A stretch of DNA of 42,638 nucleotides from NCBI RefSeq assembly GCF_013030945.1, contig NZ_JABBXF010000086.1, positions 1 through 42,638 on the forward strand. The letters are read 5' to 3'. The DNA comes from Streptomyces morookaense (lineage in GTDB: Bacteria; Actinomycetota; Actinomycetes; Streptomycetales; Streptomycetaceae). The notes beneath the pieces are model-generated. The model did not search any database. It had not been told where the DNA came from and saw only the letters and a program-made list of their open reading frames with translations. Below are positions 23,267 through 32,099 of the stretch, one piece after another; within the stretch, counting starts at the first letter, position 1, and each line of letters begins with the position of its first letter. Position numbers and translations under genes: made by a program.

Positions 23267-23767
23267 ATGGCCGTCGGAGAGCCACAGTCACAGCGACCGC
23301 CGCAGCGGCGCGGCCGCCGGATCATGATGCGGCCGGCGGAGTTGGACGCCTTCCTGACCGCTCAACGCACCTGCCGCCTGGCCACGGTCGGCCCGGACGG
23401 GTCTCCGCACGTCAGCCCGCTGTGGTTCGCCTGGGACGGCCAGGCGCTGTGGCTGTACTCGCTGGTGCGCAGCCGCCGGTGGGCTGCGCTGCGGAGCGGG
23501 CCACGGGTGGCCGCGGTGGTCGACGACGGGCGGGAGTACGGCGAACTGCGCGGTGCGGAGCTCGCGGGCCGGGCCGAGCCCGTCGGCGAGGCGCCCCGCA
23601 AGGGCGAGCCGTGCCCCGAACTGCACTGCGTGGAGGGGCTGTTCGCCGACAAGTACTTCGGCATGGCCACCATGCCCCACGACGGCCGGCACGCGTGGGT
23701 CCGGCTGGAGCCGGACCGGATCGTCTCCTGGGACTTCCGTAAACTCCCCGGCCTACCGGGGCAGTAG
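23267..23767 (+). CDS. Pyridoxamine 5'-phosphate oxidase-like FMN/F420-binding protein
   Basis: A 166-residue split-barrel protein. Core: MMRPAELDAFLTAQRTCRLA, then TVGPDGSPHVSPLWFAWDGQ and YGELRGAELAGRAE, as in small actinobacterial PPOX-like proteins that bind FMN, F420 or haem. Substrate unknown. ATG 23267 gives MAVGEPQSQRPPQRRGRRIM, an N-terminus I consider conserved in relatives; an ATG pair about 57 bp downstream is the alternative. It is divergent from the isochorismatase-like gene across the 15-bp repeats and converges on the LysR gene with an 11-bp gap. Confidence 0.85.
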   Translation: MAVGEPQSQRPPQRRGRRIMMRPAELDAFLTAQRTCRLATVGPDGSPHVSPLWFAWDGQALWLYSLVRSRRWAALRSGPRVAAVVDDGREYGELRGAELAGRAEPVGEAPRKGEPCPELHCVEGLFADKYFGMATMPHDGRHAWVRLEPDRIVSWDFRKLPGLPGQ

Positions 23768-23778
23768 GGACACCCGGT

Positions 23779-24693
23779 TCAGGACGAGGCGCCGGAGACC
23801 GCCTTCCCGGCCGCCTGCAACGCCCCCACCGCCGCCCGGATCGACGGCCGCCGGTCCGCGTCGGCACGCCACACGGCATACACATGCCGGTGCATGGTGT
23901 GCCGCACCGGGAGGATCCGCACCCCTTCCGGGACCGGCCCGCGCCCGAGCCGCGGCGCGACGACGACGCCGAGCCCCGCCGCGACCAGGGCGAGTTGCGT
24001 GTGATGCTCGTCGGCCATATGGGATGTGCGCGGCTCGATCCCCTTGCTGCGCAGCGTGGACATCAGCCACTCGTGGCAGAACTGTCCATGGGGCCAGGAG
24101 ATCCACTCCTCCTCGGCGAGGTCCTCCAGGTCGACCGCCTCCCGCGCGGCGAGCGGATGCCCGGCGGACACCGCCACGTCGACGGGGTCGTCGAGGACGG
24201 ACGCCCTGGCCAGGCCCTCGGCGATCGGCAGCGGGTGGTTGCGCCACTCGAGCACGACGGCGAGATCCATGTCACCGCGCACCACGCGGGGCAGGGAGTG
24301 CTCCGGGTCCATCTCCTCCAGCCGGACGCGCAGTTGGGGCTGGCTCGCGCGCAGGCTCGCGAGCACGGCCGGGGCCAGTCCGCGGGCGGCCGTCGGGAAG
24401 GCGCCCAGCACGAGCTCGCCCACGGCCCGGCCGCGCTGGGCCTCCAGGTCGGCCTGGGCCAGCTCGACCTGGGAGAGAATGCGCGAGGCGTGCTCGGCCA
24501 GCAGCTTCCCGGCATCGGTGAGCCGCACCCCGCGGCCCTGCTTGGCCAGCAGCTGCTGGCCCGTCTCCCGCTCCAGCTTGGCGAGCTGCTGGGAGACCGC
24601 CGAGGTGGTGACGTGCAGCCCGTCCGCGGCGGCGCTGACGGAGCCGTGGCGGGCGACGGCGTTGAGGGTCCGCAGGCGGTCCAGATTCAACAT
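23779..24693 (-). CDS. LysR-family transcriptional regulator
   Basis: 304 residues of standard LysR layout: N-terminal winged helix-turn-helix (LNLDRLRTLNAVARHGSVSA, then VTTSAVSQQLAKLERETGQQ), linker helix, and a periplasmic-binding-protein-like effector domain from about residue 90. ATG 24693. It is divergent from an EamA-type exporter 74 bp away; LysR proteins usually regulate the divergent gene through a T-N11-A site in such a gap. The gap is strikingly A/T-rich for this genome (ATTTTATTTACTTG). The effector is probably a metabolite exported by the neighbour, by inference. Confidence 0.93.
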   Translation of the reverse strand: MLNLDRLRTLNAVARHGSVSAAADGLHVTTSAVSQQLAKLERETGQQLLAKQGRGVRLTDAGKLLAEHASRILSQVELAQADLEAQRGRAVGELVLGAFPTAARGLAPAVLASLRASQPQLRVRLEEMDPEHSLPRVVRGDMDLAVVLEWRNHPLPIAEGLARASVLDDPVDVAVSAGHPLAAREAVDLEDLAEEEWISWPHGQFCHEWLMSTLRSKGIEPRTSHMADEHHTQLALVAAGLGVVVAPRLGRGPVPEGVRILPVRHTMHRHVYAVWRADADRRPSIRAAVGALQAAGKAVSGASS

Positions 24694-24767
24694 GTAAGCG
24701 ATGCTACGCGATGGCCCGAAATTTTATTTACTTGTCCTAATGGGTGATGCCCGGCATGGTGATCGTC

Positions 24768-25778
24768 ATGAGCACCGTCGCCACTCCCGATTCCTCGTCC
24801 TCCCCGGCCTCGTCCTCCTCACTCGACAGACCCGCCTCGGCTCCCCCCGCACCGGCACCCGCCGTCCCGGGGCGTTCTCCTGTGGACTGGCGGATACGCT
24901 TCGGCGCTCTCGCCCTCATCTGGGGGTTCAGCTTCCTGTTCATGAAGCTCGGCACCAAGGGCTACGCCCCGGCATACGTCTCCTTCGGCCGGATGCTCTT
25001 CGGCACCGCGGTGCTGCTGGCGGCACTGGCAGTCAAGCGGCAGCGGCTCCCCCGGGCTCCCCGCACCTGGATGCACCTGGCCGTCGCCGCCCTGCTGCTC
25101 AACGCCCTCCCCTTCACGCTCTTCGCGTACTCCGAGCTGACCATCTCCTCCACGCTGGCCGGCATCTGCAATGCCACCACCCCGCTGTGGGGCATGCTGC
25201 TCTCCCTGGTGGCGCTCTCCGAGGACCGGCCGACCCGGCGGCGGTTCGCCGGCCTCGGCCTCGGCTTCATCGGGGTCCTGACCGTGCTGGGCGCCTGGCA
25301 GGGCTTCTCCGGCCAGGACCCGGCGGGCACCGTGATGGCGCTGATCGCCTCCGCCTGCTACGCGATCGGCTGGATCTACGTCCGGCGCACCCTCTCCGGC
25401 ACCGGCGAGTCCAACCTCTCGCTCACCGGCGGCCAACTGCTCGTCGGCACCGTCCAACTGGCGGTCGTGGCCCCGCTCAGCAGCCCGCTGCCCACCTCCT
25501 TCCACCTCGTTCCCGTGCTGGCGATCCTCGCGCTCGGTGCTCTGGGCACGGGCTTCGCCATGCTCGTGCAGTTCGGCCTGGTCGCCGAGGTCGGGCCGAC
25601 GACCGCGACGCTGACCACCTACTTCATCCCCGTCGTCGCCACCGCGGCCGGCGTGGCGCTGCTGGGCGAGCAACTCACCTGGAACACCCCGGTCGGCGCG
25701 GTGATCGTGCTGGCGGGAGCGGCCCTCACCCAGAGCAGGGCCCGCACCGGGAAGGCGGCCGGCGGCCGTCAGTCGTAG
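24768..25778 (+). CDS. EamA-family (DMT) transporter
   Basis: About 336 residues with two EamA repeats, ten membrane segments, typical of exporters of amino acids and metabolites. Membrane segments begin at ALALIWGFSFLFMKLG, a conserved EamA signature, after a Ser/Pro/Ala-rich tail of about 45 residues that is unusual in length. Three starts are possible (ATG 24747, 24756, 24768); GGTGAT lies before the last two. I chose MSTVATPDSS at 24768. Divergent from LysR; the stop overlaps the convergent MocR gene by 10 bp. Confidence 0.88.
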   Translation: MSTVATPDSSSSPASSSSLDRPASAPPAPAPAVPGRSPVDWRIRFGALALIWGFSFLFMKLGTKGYAPAYVSFGRMLFGTAVLLAALAVKRQRLPRAPRTWMHLAVAALLLNALPFTLFAYSELTISSTLAGICNATTPLWGMLLSLVALSEDRPTRRRFAGLGLGFIGVLTVLGAWQGFSGQDPAGTVMALIASACYAIGWIYVRRTLSGTGESNLSLTGGQLLVGTVQLAVVAPLSSPLPTSFHLVPVLAILALGALGTGFAMLVQFGLVAEVGPTTATLTTYFIPVVATAAGVALLGEQLTWNTPVGAVIVLAGAALTQSRARTGKAAGGRQS

Positions 25779-27109
25779 CGCCGCCCGGCGGAGCCCGGCC
25801 CGGTCGCGGAGGCCACGGCATCCGCGACCGCCTCCGCCTCCTCCACGGCCATCGCCGAGACGGTGAGCCGCACCCCCGGCGGGGAGGAGAGCCGGAAGCG
25901 CGCGCCGGGCGCCACGGCCCATCCGGAGTGGAGCAGCCGCGCCACCGCCCCCGTCTCGTCCGGCACGGGCAGCCACACGTTCATCCCGCTGCGCCCTTGC
26001 GCGGCAACGCCCCGCTCCCGCAAGGCCGTTATCAGCGCTTCCCGGCGCCGCCCGTACGACGCGGCGACCGCTGCCTCGTCGACCGCCCCGGAACGCCAGA
26101 GGTGCAGCACCGCGTCCTGCAGCACATGGCTGACCCAGCCGGGGCCCAGGCGCTGCCGCCCCCGCAGCCGGTCGACGGTGACGGCGTCGCCCGTGAGCAC
26201 CGCGAGACGGAGGTCGGGCCCGTAGGCCTTGGCGAAGGACCGGACGAGCGCCCAGTGGCGGGTGGCCCCGGCGAGGGGGAACAGGGGCAGGTCGACGATG
26301 CCGTGGCCGTGGTCGTCCTCGATGAGGAGCACGTCGGGGTGGGCGGCGAGGACCGACCGCAGCTCGCGGGCCCGCGCCTCGCTCACGGCCGCGCCCGTGG
26401 GATTCTGCGCCCGGTCGGTGACCACCAGTGCCCGCGCCCCCTGCCGCAGCGCCCGGTCCGCCTCCCCGGGCAGCGGCCCCTCGTCGTCGACGGCGACCGG
26501 AACGGGCCGCAGCCCGAGCGCCGGGACGAGATCGAGCAGGCTGCCCCAGCCCGGGTCCTCCACGGCGACGGCATCCCCCGGCCTCAAGTGGGCGGCAAGC
26601 AGGCGCTCGATCGCGTCCAGCGCACCCGAGGTGACCGCCACGGGCCCCTCCGGCACACCGTCCGCGGCGAAAGCCGCCACGGCCATCCGTTCCAGCTCCG
26701 TATCCACGGCCTCCTCGCCGTAGAGCACGGGATTGCGCGCCGCCTTCGCGGCAGCCGCGGCGAAGGCTTCGCCGAGCGCGGGCAGCAAAGCCGGGTCGGG
26801 ATTGCCCGTCGAGACGTCCCGCACCCCCTCGGGCACCTCGACCTGGAGGAGGTCCCGGGGCGTGCTGGCAGGACGGGGACGCACCCGGCTGCCGCGCCGC
26901 CCCGCCGTCTCGATCACTCCGCGCTCGCGCAGTGTCCGGTACGCGGCGGCCACCGTGTTGGGATTGACGCCGAGCTCGACCGCCAACTCCCGCATGGGCG
27001 GGAGCAGTTCGCCCGGCGCGAGTCGGCCCGCCCCGACAGCGCGCTCCACGCTCGCGGAAATCTCCGCTGCGCGACGGCCTTCGATCCGATACTCTCCTAG
27101 CACAAACAC
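25769..27109 (-). CDS. MocR-type regulator (GntR fused to aminotransferase fold)
   Basis: 446 residues: a GntR winged helix (about 1-80; LPPMRELAVELGVNPNTVAA, then AYRTLRERGVIETAGRRGSR) fused to a fold-type I aminotransferase domain. PLP Lys is in VRSFAKAYGPDLR; RAQNPTGAAVSE is the Asn-binding region. MocR proteins sense PLP or amino compounds and control pyridoxal or amino-acid genes. GTG 27109 is at the end of the frame; a GTG two codons later is an alternative. It is divergent from a PPOX-like gene with a 12-bp palindrome between them, the usual MocR arrangement, so it probably regulates that gene. Confidence 0.93.
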   Translation of the reverse strand: MFVLGEYRIEGRRAAEISASVERAVGAGRLAPGELLPPMRELAVELGVNPNTVAAAYRTLRERGVIETAGRRGSRVRPRPASTPRDLLQVEVPEGVRDVSTGNPDPALLPALGEAFAAAAAKAARNPVLYGEEAVDTELERMAVAAFAADGVPEGPVAVTSGALDAIERLLAAHLRPGDAVAVEDPGWGSLLDLVPALGLRPVPVAVDDEGPLPGEADRALRQGARALVVTDRAQNPTGAAVSEARARELRSVLAAHPDVLLIEDDHGHGIVDLPLFPLAGATRHWALVRSFAKAYGPDLRLAVLTGDAVTVDRLRGRQRLGPGWVSHVLQDAVLHLWRSGAVDEAAVAASYGRRREALITALRERGVAAQGRSGMNVWLPVPDETGAVARLLHSGWAVAPGARFRLSSPPGVRLTVSAMAVEEAEAVADAVASATGPGSAGRRYD

Positions 27110-27114
27110 GAGTA

Positions 27115-27126
27115 TGCACTAGTGCA
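27115..27126. promoter_or_regulatory. Palindrome between MocR and PPOX genes
   Basis: TGCACTAGTGCA, a perfect 12-bp palindrome in the 29-bp gap between the two divergent starts. Probable MocR operator; it overlaps both promoters or their leaders. Confidence 0.6.
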
Positions 27127-27138
27127 ATGGAGATCGCA

Positions 27139-27876
27139 ATGGCTTCTTCCACGGCCACCGGGCCCGGCACCCGGCCCGGGTCGCACGAGCCGCATGAGCC
27201 GTACGCGCCGCAGGAGTCGCATGAGCCGTACGAGCGGACCGCGCGCACCACGCCCTCGCGCTACCGCGACCGCACCTCCTACGACCGCGAGGCGGTCCAC
27301 GCGATCCTCGACGCGGGCTACGTCTGCCATCTCGGTTTCGTGCGCGACGGCGCCCCCGTCGTGCTGCCCACGCTCTACGGCCGGATCGGCGAGCGTCTCT
27401 ACGTCCACGGCTCGACCGGGTCCCGGCCGTTGCACGCCGCGGGGCAGGCCGAGGACCCGGGGATGCCGGTGTGTGTGACGGTGACGCACCTCGACGGGAT
27501 CGTCCTGGCGCGCTCCGCCTTCCACCACAGCCTCAACTACCGCTCCGTCGTGGTGCACGGCACGGCCCGGCGGGTCACCGACGAGGCCGAGCTGACCGCC
27601 GCCCTCGACGCCCTGGTGGACCAGGTCGTGCCGGGCCGGGCGGCCGATTCCCGGCCGCCGACGGCCAAGGAGCTCGCCGCGACGGCCGTGCTGCGGATCG
27701 ATCTTGCAGAGGTGTCGGCCAAGGTGCGGAACGCCGGGCCCGGCGACGACCCCGAGGACCTCGCCCTCCCCCACTGGAGCGGAGTCGTGCCGGTCTCCAC
27801 GCACTACGGCACGCCGATACCCGCGGAGAACCTGGCCCCCGGGATCCCGGTGCCGGGGTATCTGCCCGGACGCTGA
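27139..27876 (+). CDS. Pyridoxamine 5'-phosphate oxidase family protein
   Basis: About 245 residues with a flavin-nucleotide-binding split barrel: YDREAVHAILDAGYVCHLGF, VVLPTLYGRIGERLYVHGST and FHHSLNYRSVVVHGTAR. The first about 35 residues contain a repeated HEPHEPYAP / SHEPYE segment and look disordered. ATG 27139 (MASSTATG) has GGAG at 6 nt; an ATG 12 bp earlier abuts the palindrome and lacks a site. Function is probably FMN-dependent and linked to pyridoxal metabolism through the divergent MocR, though such proteins are often not true PPOX enzymes. Confidence 0.88.
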   Translation: MASSTATGPGTRPGSHEPHEPYAPQESHEPYERTARTTPSRYRDRTSYDREAVHAILDAGYVCHLGFVRDGAPVVLPTLYGRIGERLYVHGSTGSRPLHAAGQAEDPGMPVCVTVTHLDGIVLARSAFHHSLNYRSVVVHGTARRVTDEAELTAALDALVDQVVPGRAADSRPPTAKELAATAVLRIDLAEVSAKVRNAGPGDDPEDLALPHWSGVVPVSTHYGTPIPAENLAPGIPVPGYLPGR

Positions 27877-27930
27877 GCCGAGTTGGGGGCGGGCGAGGGT
27901 GGAGACGGGCAGGAGCGGGAATGGGGGCGG

Positions 27931-28929
27931 CTAACCGTTCGAAACCCCCATCCCGTGGCTCTGCACGTCCGGAGCCGCCCGCCCTCCCTCCGCCACCGGC
28001 CCCGCAGACGCGCGCTTCGGAGCGGCACTCTGGGCGATGAACGCGCCCGCCAGCACCAGGACTCCGCCGACGATCTGCGGAGCAGCGAGGTGCTCGCCCA
28101 GCAGCAGCCACGCCAGCACCGTCGCGACCACCGCCTCCAGGTAGGCCACGACCCCGGCCACCTGGGGAGACAATCGGCGCACGGAGAGGACGCCGGTGAA
28201 GTAGGCGACCACGGTCGCCGGCAGCACCAGCCAGGCGACGAGCAGCGCGCACGGCACCCGGCTGCCGCCGAGGTCCGCGGGTCCGGAGAGGACCGTCCAG
28301 TCCAGGTCCCAGGGGTGTGCCACGGCCGTCAACAGCACGGCGCCGACGAGCAGTCCGAACGCGATGACGCCGACCGGATCGGCGCCGTCGCCGTCCGCGC
28401 CGGCGTGGTCGGCCATGAGGAAGTAGGCGACCGTGCAGCAGGCCGCTCCCCCTGCCGCCAGCAGGCCGACCACATCGAAGCGCAGCCCGGACCACACCTC
28501 GACGACACAGCTCAGCCCGCCGACCGCGAGGACGACCCCCATCACCGCGCCCCGGCTCACCGGCCTGCGTCCCACGAACCGCATCCAGCACAGCAGCAGC
28601 GGCGGACCGAGGTACTCGACGAGGACGGCCACCCCGACGGGTATCCGGGACAGCGCGGCGAAGTAGCCGATCTGGACGCCCGCGACGCCCAGCAGCCCGA
28701 AGCCCGCGAGCAGGGCGGGGCGGCGGCGCACCAGGGAGCGGTGGCGCCAGGCGAGGGGCAGGACGATCAGCGCGGCGCCCGCCAGCCGTATCCACACCAC
28801 TTGGAGCGGGCCGAGCCCCGCCTCGATCAGGGGTTTGGCCGCAACTCCCGAGCCTCCGAAGGAACATGCGGACACCAGGGCCAGTACGAGGCCCGTACTT
28901 CTGCTGCTTCTGTCACGAGACGCGTGCAC
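27931..28929 (-). CDS. EamA-family (DMT) transporter
   Basis: About 332 residues, ten membrane segments in two EamA repeats: LVLALVSACSFGGSGVAAKP, IPVGVAVLVEYLGPPLLLC, and in the second half LSPQVAGVVAYLEAVVATVL with AWLLLGEHL, all typical of RhaT/EamA exporters. Product export of small metabolites is expected. GTG 28929 (MHASRDRSSRS) is my choice; the frame extends to GTG 28974 without a good ribosome site. Faces the PPOX gene at its 3' end (convergent) and the Clp-N gene tandemly upstream. Confidence 0.88.
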   Translation of the reverse strand: MHASRDRSSRSTGLVLALVSACSFGGSGVAAKPLIEAGLGPLQVVWIRLAGAALIVLPLAWRHRSLVRRRPALLAGFGLLGVAGVQIGYFAALSRIPVGVAVLVEYLGPPLLLCWMRFVGRRPVSRGAVMGVVLAVGGLSCVVEVWSGLRFDVVGLLAAGGAACCTVAYFLMADHAGADGDGADPVGVIAFGLLVGAVLLTAVAHPWDLDWTVLSGPADLGGSRVPCALLVAWLVLPATVVAYFTGVLSVRRLSPQVAGVVAYLEAVVATVLAWLLLGEHLAAPQIVGGVLVLAGAFIAQSAAPKRASAGPVAEGGRAAPDVQSHGMGVSNG

Positions 28930-29040
28930 CGCCGCATCATGACAGCAGCGGGCGGGGAGCGACAGGGGTGTCAACCTGATTGCTCATGGCGGGAGTTGTC
29001 CATGACGGGAAATCGTCACGGCGGAATGTGCCCACACCCG

Positions 29041-29538
29041 TCACACCCCCAGTCCGGCGGCGAGCCGCCCGGTGTCCACGCCGGCCCGGTGCAGCACGTC
29101 GACGGCCCGGCAGCCGGGGTCGCGCACCAGGGCCGCCAGCAGGTCGGTCCCCTCCACCTGCGCGGCGCCCCGCGCGCAGGCGCGGTCGTGCGCCCTGCGC
29201 AGCGCGGCCGCCGCGGCCGGCGACCAGCCGGAGGTCCCGCCGGTGGGCAGGGCGCCGGATTCCTCCACCGTGCCGCTCCATCGCAGCCCGTAGCCGATGG
29301 TGCGCTGGACGAGATAGCCGAGCAGTCGGGCGACCTGGGCCGGTCCGCCGTCGAAGGCGAGCCGTGCCGCGGGGTCGGATTCGAGGAGCGTGTGCAGCAA
29401 ATGCGCGGTGTCGGTCTGCCGGTCGCCGTCCCGCGCGGCCCGTCTGCGGGCACCCGCGACCGCCGAGGCCAGTTCCGCGCTCAGCGGTCGCTCGCACGTG
29501 GCCCCGGGACGCTGGGTGTCAGGTGTACGGCTTTGCAC
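29041..29538 (-). CDS. Clp N-terminal-domain protein
   Basis: 165 residues matching the double Clp-N (ClpA/ClpC N-terminal) repeat: ELASAVAGARRRAARDGDRQ, TDTAHLLHTLLESDPAARLA, and later GTDLLAALVRDPGCRAVDVL. No AAA+ domain follows, so it is a stand-alone adaptor-like protein of the kind common in Streptomyces, perhaps modulating Clp protease substrate choice. ATG 29538. No clear operon partner: it is tandem with the EamA gene downstream by about 110 bp. Confidence 0.8.
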   Translation of the reverse strand: MQSRTPDTQRPGATCERPLSAELASAVAGARRRAARDGDRQTDTAHLLHTLLESDPAARLAFDGGPAQVARLLGYLVQRTIGYGLRWSGTVEESGALPTGGTSGWSPAAAAALRRAHDRACARGAAQVEGTDLLAALVRDPGCRAVDVLHRAGVDTGRLAAGLGV

Positions 29539-29628
29539 CTTCCCACCCCATCAGTCCCGTGCCGTCCGGTCATCCCCGAGGGGGAGCATTCACGCATCCG
29601 ACGACAGTTGGGGACGGATGCCCGGGCT

Positions 29629-29646
29629 CTCCTCCTTGAGGAGGAG
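29629..29646. terminator. Stem-loop after the GH3 gene
   Basis: CTCCTCC-TTGA-GGAGGAG, a perfect 7-bp stem 29 bp beyond the GH3 stop codon on its downstream side. Likely terminates the GH3 transcript before the Clp-N gene. Confidence 0.5.
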
Positions 29647-29674
29647 ATGCGCGCCGCGGGATCAGGGTCCAGGG

Positions 29675-31966
29675 CTAGGTGACGTCCACGGTCACCGCGC
29701 GGCCCCCGGCCGTGAACACGTACGCGCCCCGCTCGACGCGCGGCGTCCCGGAACCGTCGATGTCGCCCGGGGTCACCGCCAGTGCCCGGGCCGGGACGAC
29801 GAGCCGTACGGTCGCCCGCACTCCCGCCCTCAGGTGCACTTTGGTGAACGCGGCGAGCCTGCGCGGCGGGGCGAGCACGTCGCTCACCGGACGGGACACG
29901 TACACGGGCACGACCAAGTCGCCCTCGCGCGCACCGGTGTTGCTCACCGTGACGTTCACCCGCACCGGTGCACCCGCCGGCACCGCGGCCGCGTCGGCGC
30001 CGATGCCGTCGAAGGCGAAGCGTGTGTAGGACAGTCCGGCGCCGAAGTCGTAGGCCACGTCGTGCGCGGACTCGGCGCCCGCGTTCGTCCCGGGCAGCTG
30101 CTGGTAGTACAGCGGGTCGTTGCCGTTCCTCCTGGGCCAGGACACCGGCAGCCGCCCGGCCGGGTTCACCCGGCCGAACAGCACGTCGGCGACCGCGTGC
30201 CCGCCCTCGGTGCCGGGCAGCCAGGACATCAGCAGTCCCTCGGTGCCGTCGGCGTCGCCCAGGGTCAGCGGCCGCCCGGCGATCACCACGACCACGACCG
30301 GCCTGCCACTCTGCCTGAGGGACTTCACCAATGCCTGCTGGTTCGCGGACAGTTCGGGACGCGGGCTGTCGGCCCCGCCCTCGGCGCCCGCCCTTTCGCC
30401 GACCACGACGACGGTCGCATCGGCCGTGCGGGCCTGGGCGACGGCGTCGGCATCGTCCGCCGCATACACGACCTGCGTCCCGGCCGGTGCGGCCTCCTCG
30501 ATACCCCGGAGCACCGTGGTGCCGGGCAGCTTCACTCCGGCGGGCACCCGCTGCCAGCCGATGGTCCAGCCGCCCGCCTGGTCGTCGATGTCGTCCGCGT
30601 AGGGACCGGCGACGACGATCTTCCGGACGGCCGGGCCGAACGGCAGGACGCCCTGCTCGTTGCGGAGCAGCACCTGCGAGGCCGCGGCGGCACGCCGGGC
30701 CGGCTCCCTCCCGGTGCCGAGGACTTCGATGTTTGCGCGCGAGGCGTCGACAAAAGGATGCTCGAACAGACCGAGCTCGAATTTGAGCCGCAACACGCGT
30801 CCGGCCGCTTCGTCGAGGCGTGCCCGGGAGATCAGACCGTTCTGCACTGCGGTGCGCAGTGCGTCACCGAACTCCCGTGCTTCGTACGGCTCCATCGCCA
30901 TGTCGACGCCTGCGCCGAGAGCGAGGGCGGCGGCATGGGGGTAGTCCGCGGCCACCTTGTACTGGTCCCGGAGGGCGCGGACGTCCTGCCAGTCCGAGAC
31001 GGTCACGCCGGTGAATCCCCACTGCTGCCGGAGGACGGTGGTGAGGAGGTAGCGGGAGGCGGTGGCCGGTACGCCGTTGACGGCACCGGAGTTGACCATC
31101 ACGGTCCTCGCCCCCGCCTCGACCGCGGTGCGGTAGGGCGGCAGCAGCGTGTCGTGGAGCGTGCGCAGGGAGATGTCGGCGGGCACCCGGTCGTGCCCGT
31201 TGCCGGGGATCGAGTAACCGCCGAAGTGCTTGACGGTGGCCGCGATCCGTTTGACGCCCCGGGCGCCCTGGATTCCCTGCACGCTCGCGGCGGCGAGGGT
31301 GCCGGCGAGCAGGGGGTCCTCACCGTAGGTCTCGTAGTACCTCCCCCAGCGCCGGTCGCGGGCGAGGTCGGCGACCGGGGCGAAGTCCCAGTCGATGCCC
31401 GTCGCGGCAACGGCACGGGCGGTCGCCGCGGCGGAGTCGCGGACGAGCCCCGGGTCCCAGGCCGCCGCGAGGCCGAGCTGGTGGGGGAAGACCGTGGCGC
31501 CGAGGACGTTGTTGTGCCCGTGGACCGCGTCGATGCCGTAGAGGACGGGAACGTGCAGCCGGCTGTGGTCCACCGCGTACCGCTGGACGGCATTGACCAT
31601 ACGGGCCCAGTCCGCCGGGGTGTTGACCGGCGGACCCATCCCGCCGCCGGAGAGCACCGACCCGGCTGCGCAGTCCTGCAGCACGGTCTTCATGCAGCTC
31701 TCCGTCAACTCCCCTCCGCCGCCCCGGCAGTTGCCCTGCAGGCGGTCCACGGCGATCTGTTCCAGCTGCCCGATCTTCTCGTCGGGCGTCATCCGGTGCA
31801 GCAGGTCCCGTACGCGGTCGTCCGTGGCCGCTCGGGCGTTGCGGTAGAGCGGTTCGGGTGCGCCGGTTGCTTGCGGTACGACGGTGACGGACACGGCGCA
31901 GAGGGCGGCGGCCGCCAGGGGAACGGCGGGGTGTCTCCGGCGCCTGCAGCGGATACGCAAGGCCAT
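29675..31966 (-). CDS. Secreted glycoside hydrolase family 3 beta-glucosidase
   Basis: 763 residues. Start ATG 31966 (MALRIRCRRRRH) with GGAG about 9 nt upstream, giving an Arg-rich n-region, hydrophobic core (LAAAALCAVSVTVV) and a likely cleavage site after GA, so the enzyme is exported. GH3 landmarks: DEKIGQLEQ, VLYGIDAVHGHNNV, VKHFGGYS, nucleophile Asp in GVTVSDWQDV, (alpha/beta) C-domain with GWTIGWQRV, and fibronectin-III-like C-terminal domain. It hydrolyses beta-linked glucosides, probably cello-oligosaccharides. It reads alone, with PadR about 130 bp upstream on the same strand. Confidence 0.95.
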   Translation of the reverse strand: MALRIRCRRRRHPAVPLAAAALCAVSVTVVPQATGAPEPLYRNARAATDDRVRDLLHRMTPDEKIGQLEQIAVDRLQGNCRGGGGELTESCMKTVLQDCAAGSVLSGGGMGPPVNTPADWARMVNAVQRYAVDHSRLHVPVLYGIDAVHGHNNVLGATVFPHQLGLAAAWDPGLVRDSAAATARAVAATGIDWDFAPVADLARDRRWGRYYETYGEDPLLAGTLAAASVQGIQGARGVKRIAATVKHFGGYSIPGNGHDRVPADISLRTLHDTLLPPYRTAVEAGARTVMVNSGAVNGVPATASRYLLTTVLRQQWGFTGVTVSDWQDVRALRDQYKVAADYPHAAALALGAGVDMAMEPYEAREFGDALRTAVQNGLISRARLDEAAGRVLRLKFELGLFEHPFVDASRANIEVLGTGREPARRAAAASQVLLRNEQGVLPFGPAVRKIVVAGPYADDIDDQAGGWTIGWQRVPAGVKLPGTTVLRGIEEAAPAGTQVVYAADDADAVAQARTADATVVVVGERAGAEGGADSPRPELSANQQALVKSLRQSGRPVVVVVIAGRPLTLGDADGTEGLLMSWLPGTEGGHAVADVLFGRVNPAGRLPVSWPRRNGNDPLYYQQLPGTNAGAESAHDVAYDFGAGLSYTRFAFDGIGADAAAVPAGAPVRVNVTVSNTGAREGDLVVPVYVSRPVSDVLAPPRRLAAFTKVHLRAGVRATVRLVVPARALAVTPGDIDGSGTPRVERGAYVFTAGGRAVTVDVT

Positions 31967-32099
31967 GGCGAGCGCTCCGTTTCTGTCGGATGCGGTTGCC
32001 GGAGTCTGGCCGCGCGCCGCCGCCCGGTCAACGGGACACGGCGAGGGTGCCCCCGCGGCGGTCCGCGGGGGCACCCTCATCCGTTCTTCGCCCGGGCCC

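Noticed and set aside
24819..27251. Minus-strand open frame of about 810 codons spanning EamA and MocR
   Set aside because: Covers two unrelated genes on both strands; Arg/Gly-rich shadow without motifs.
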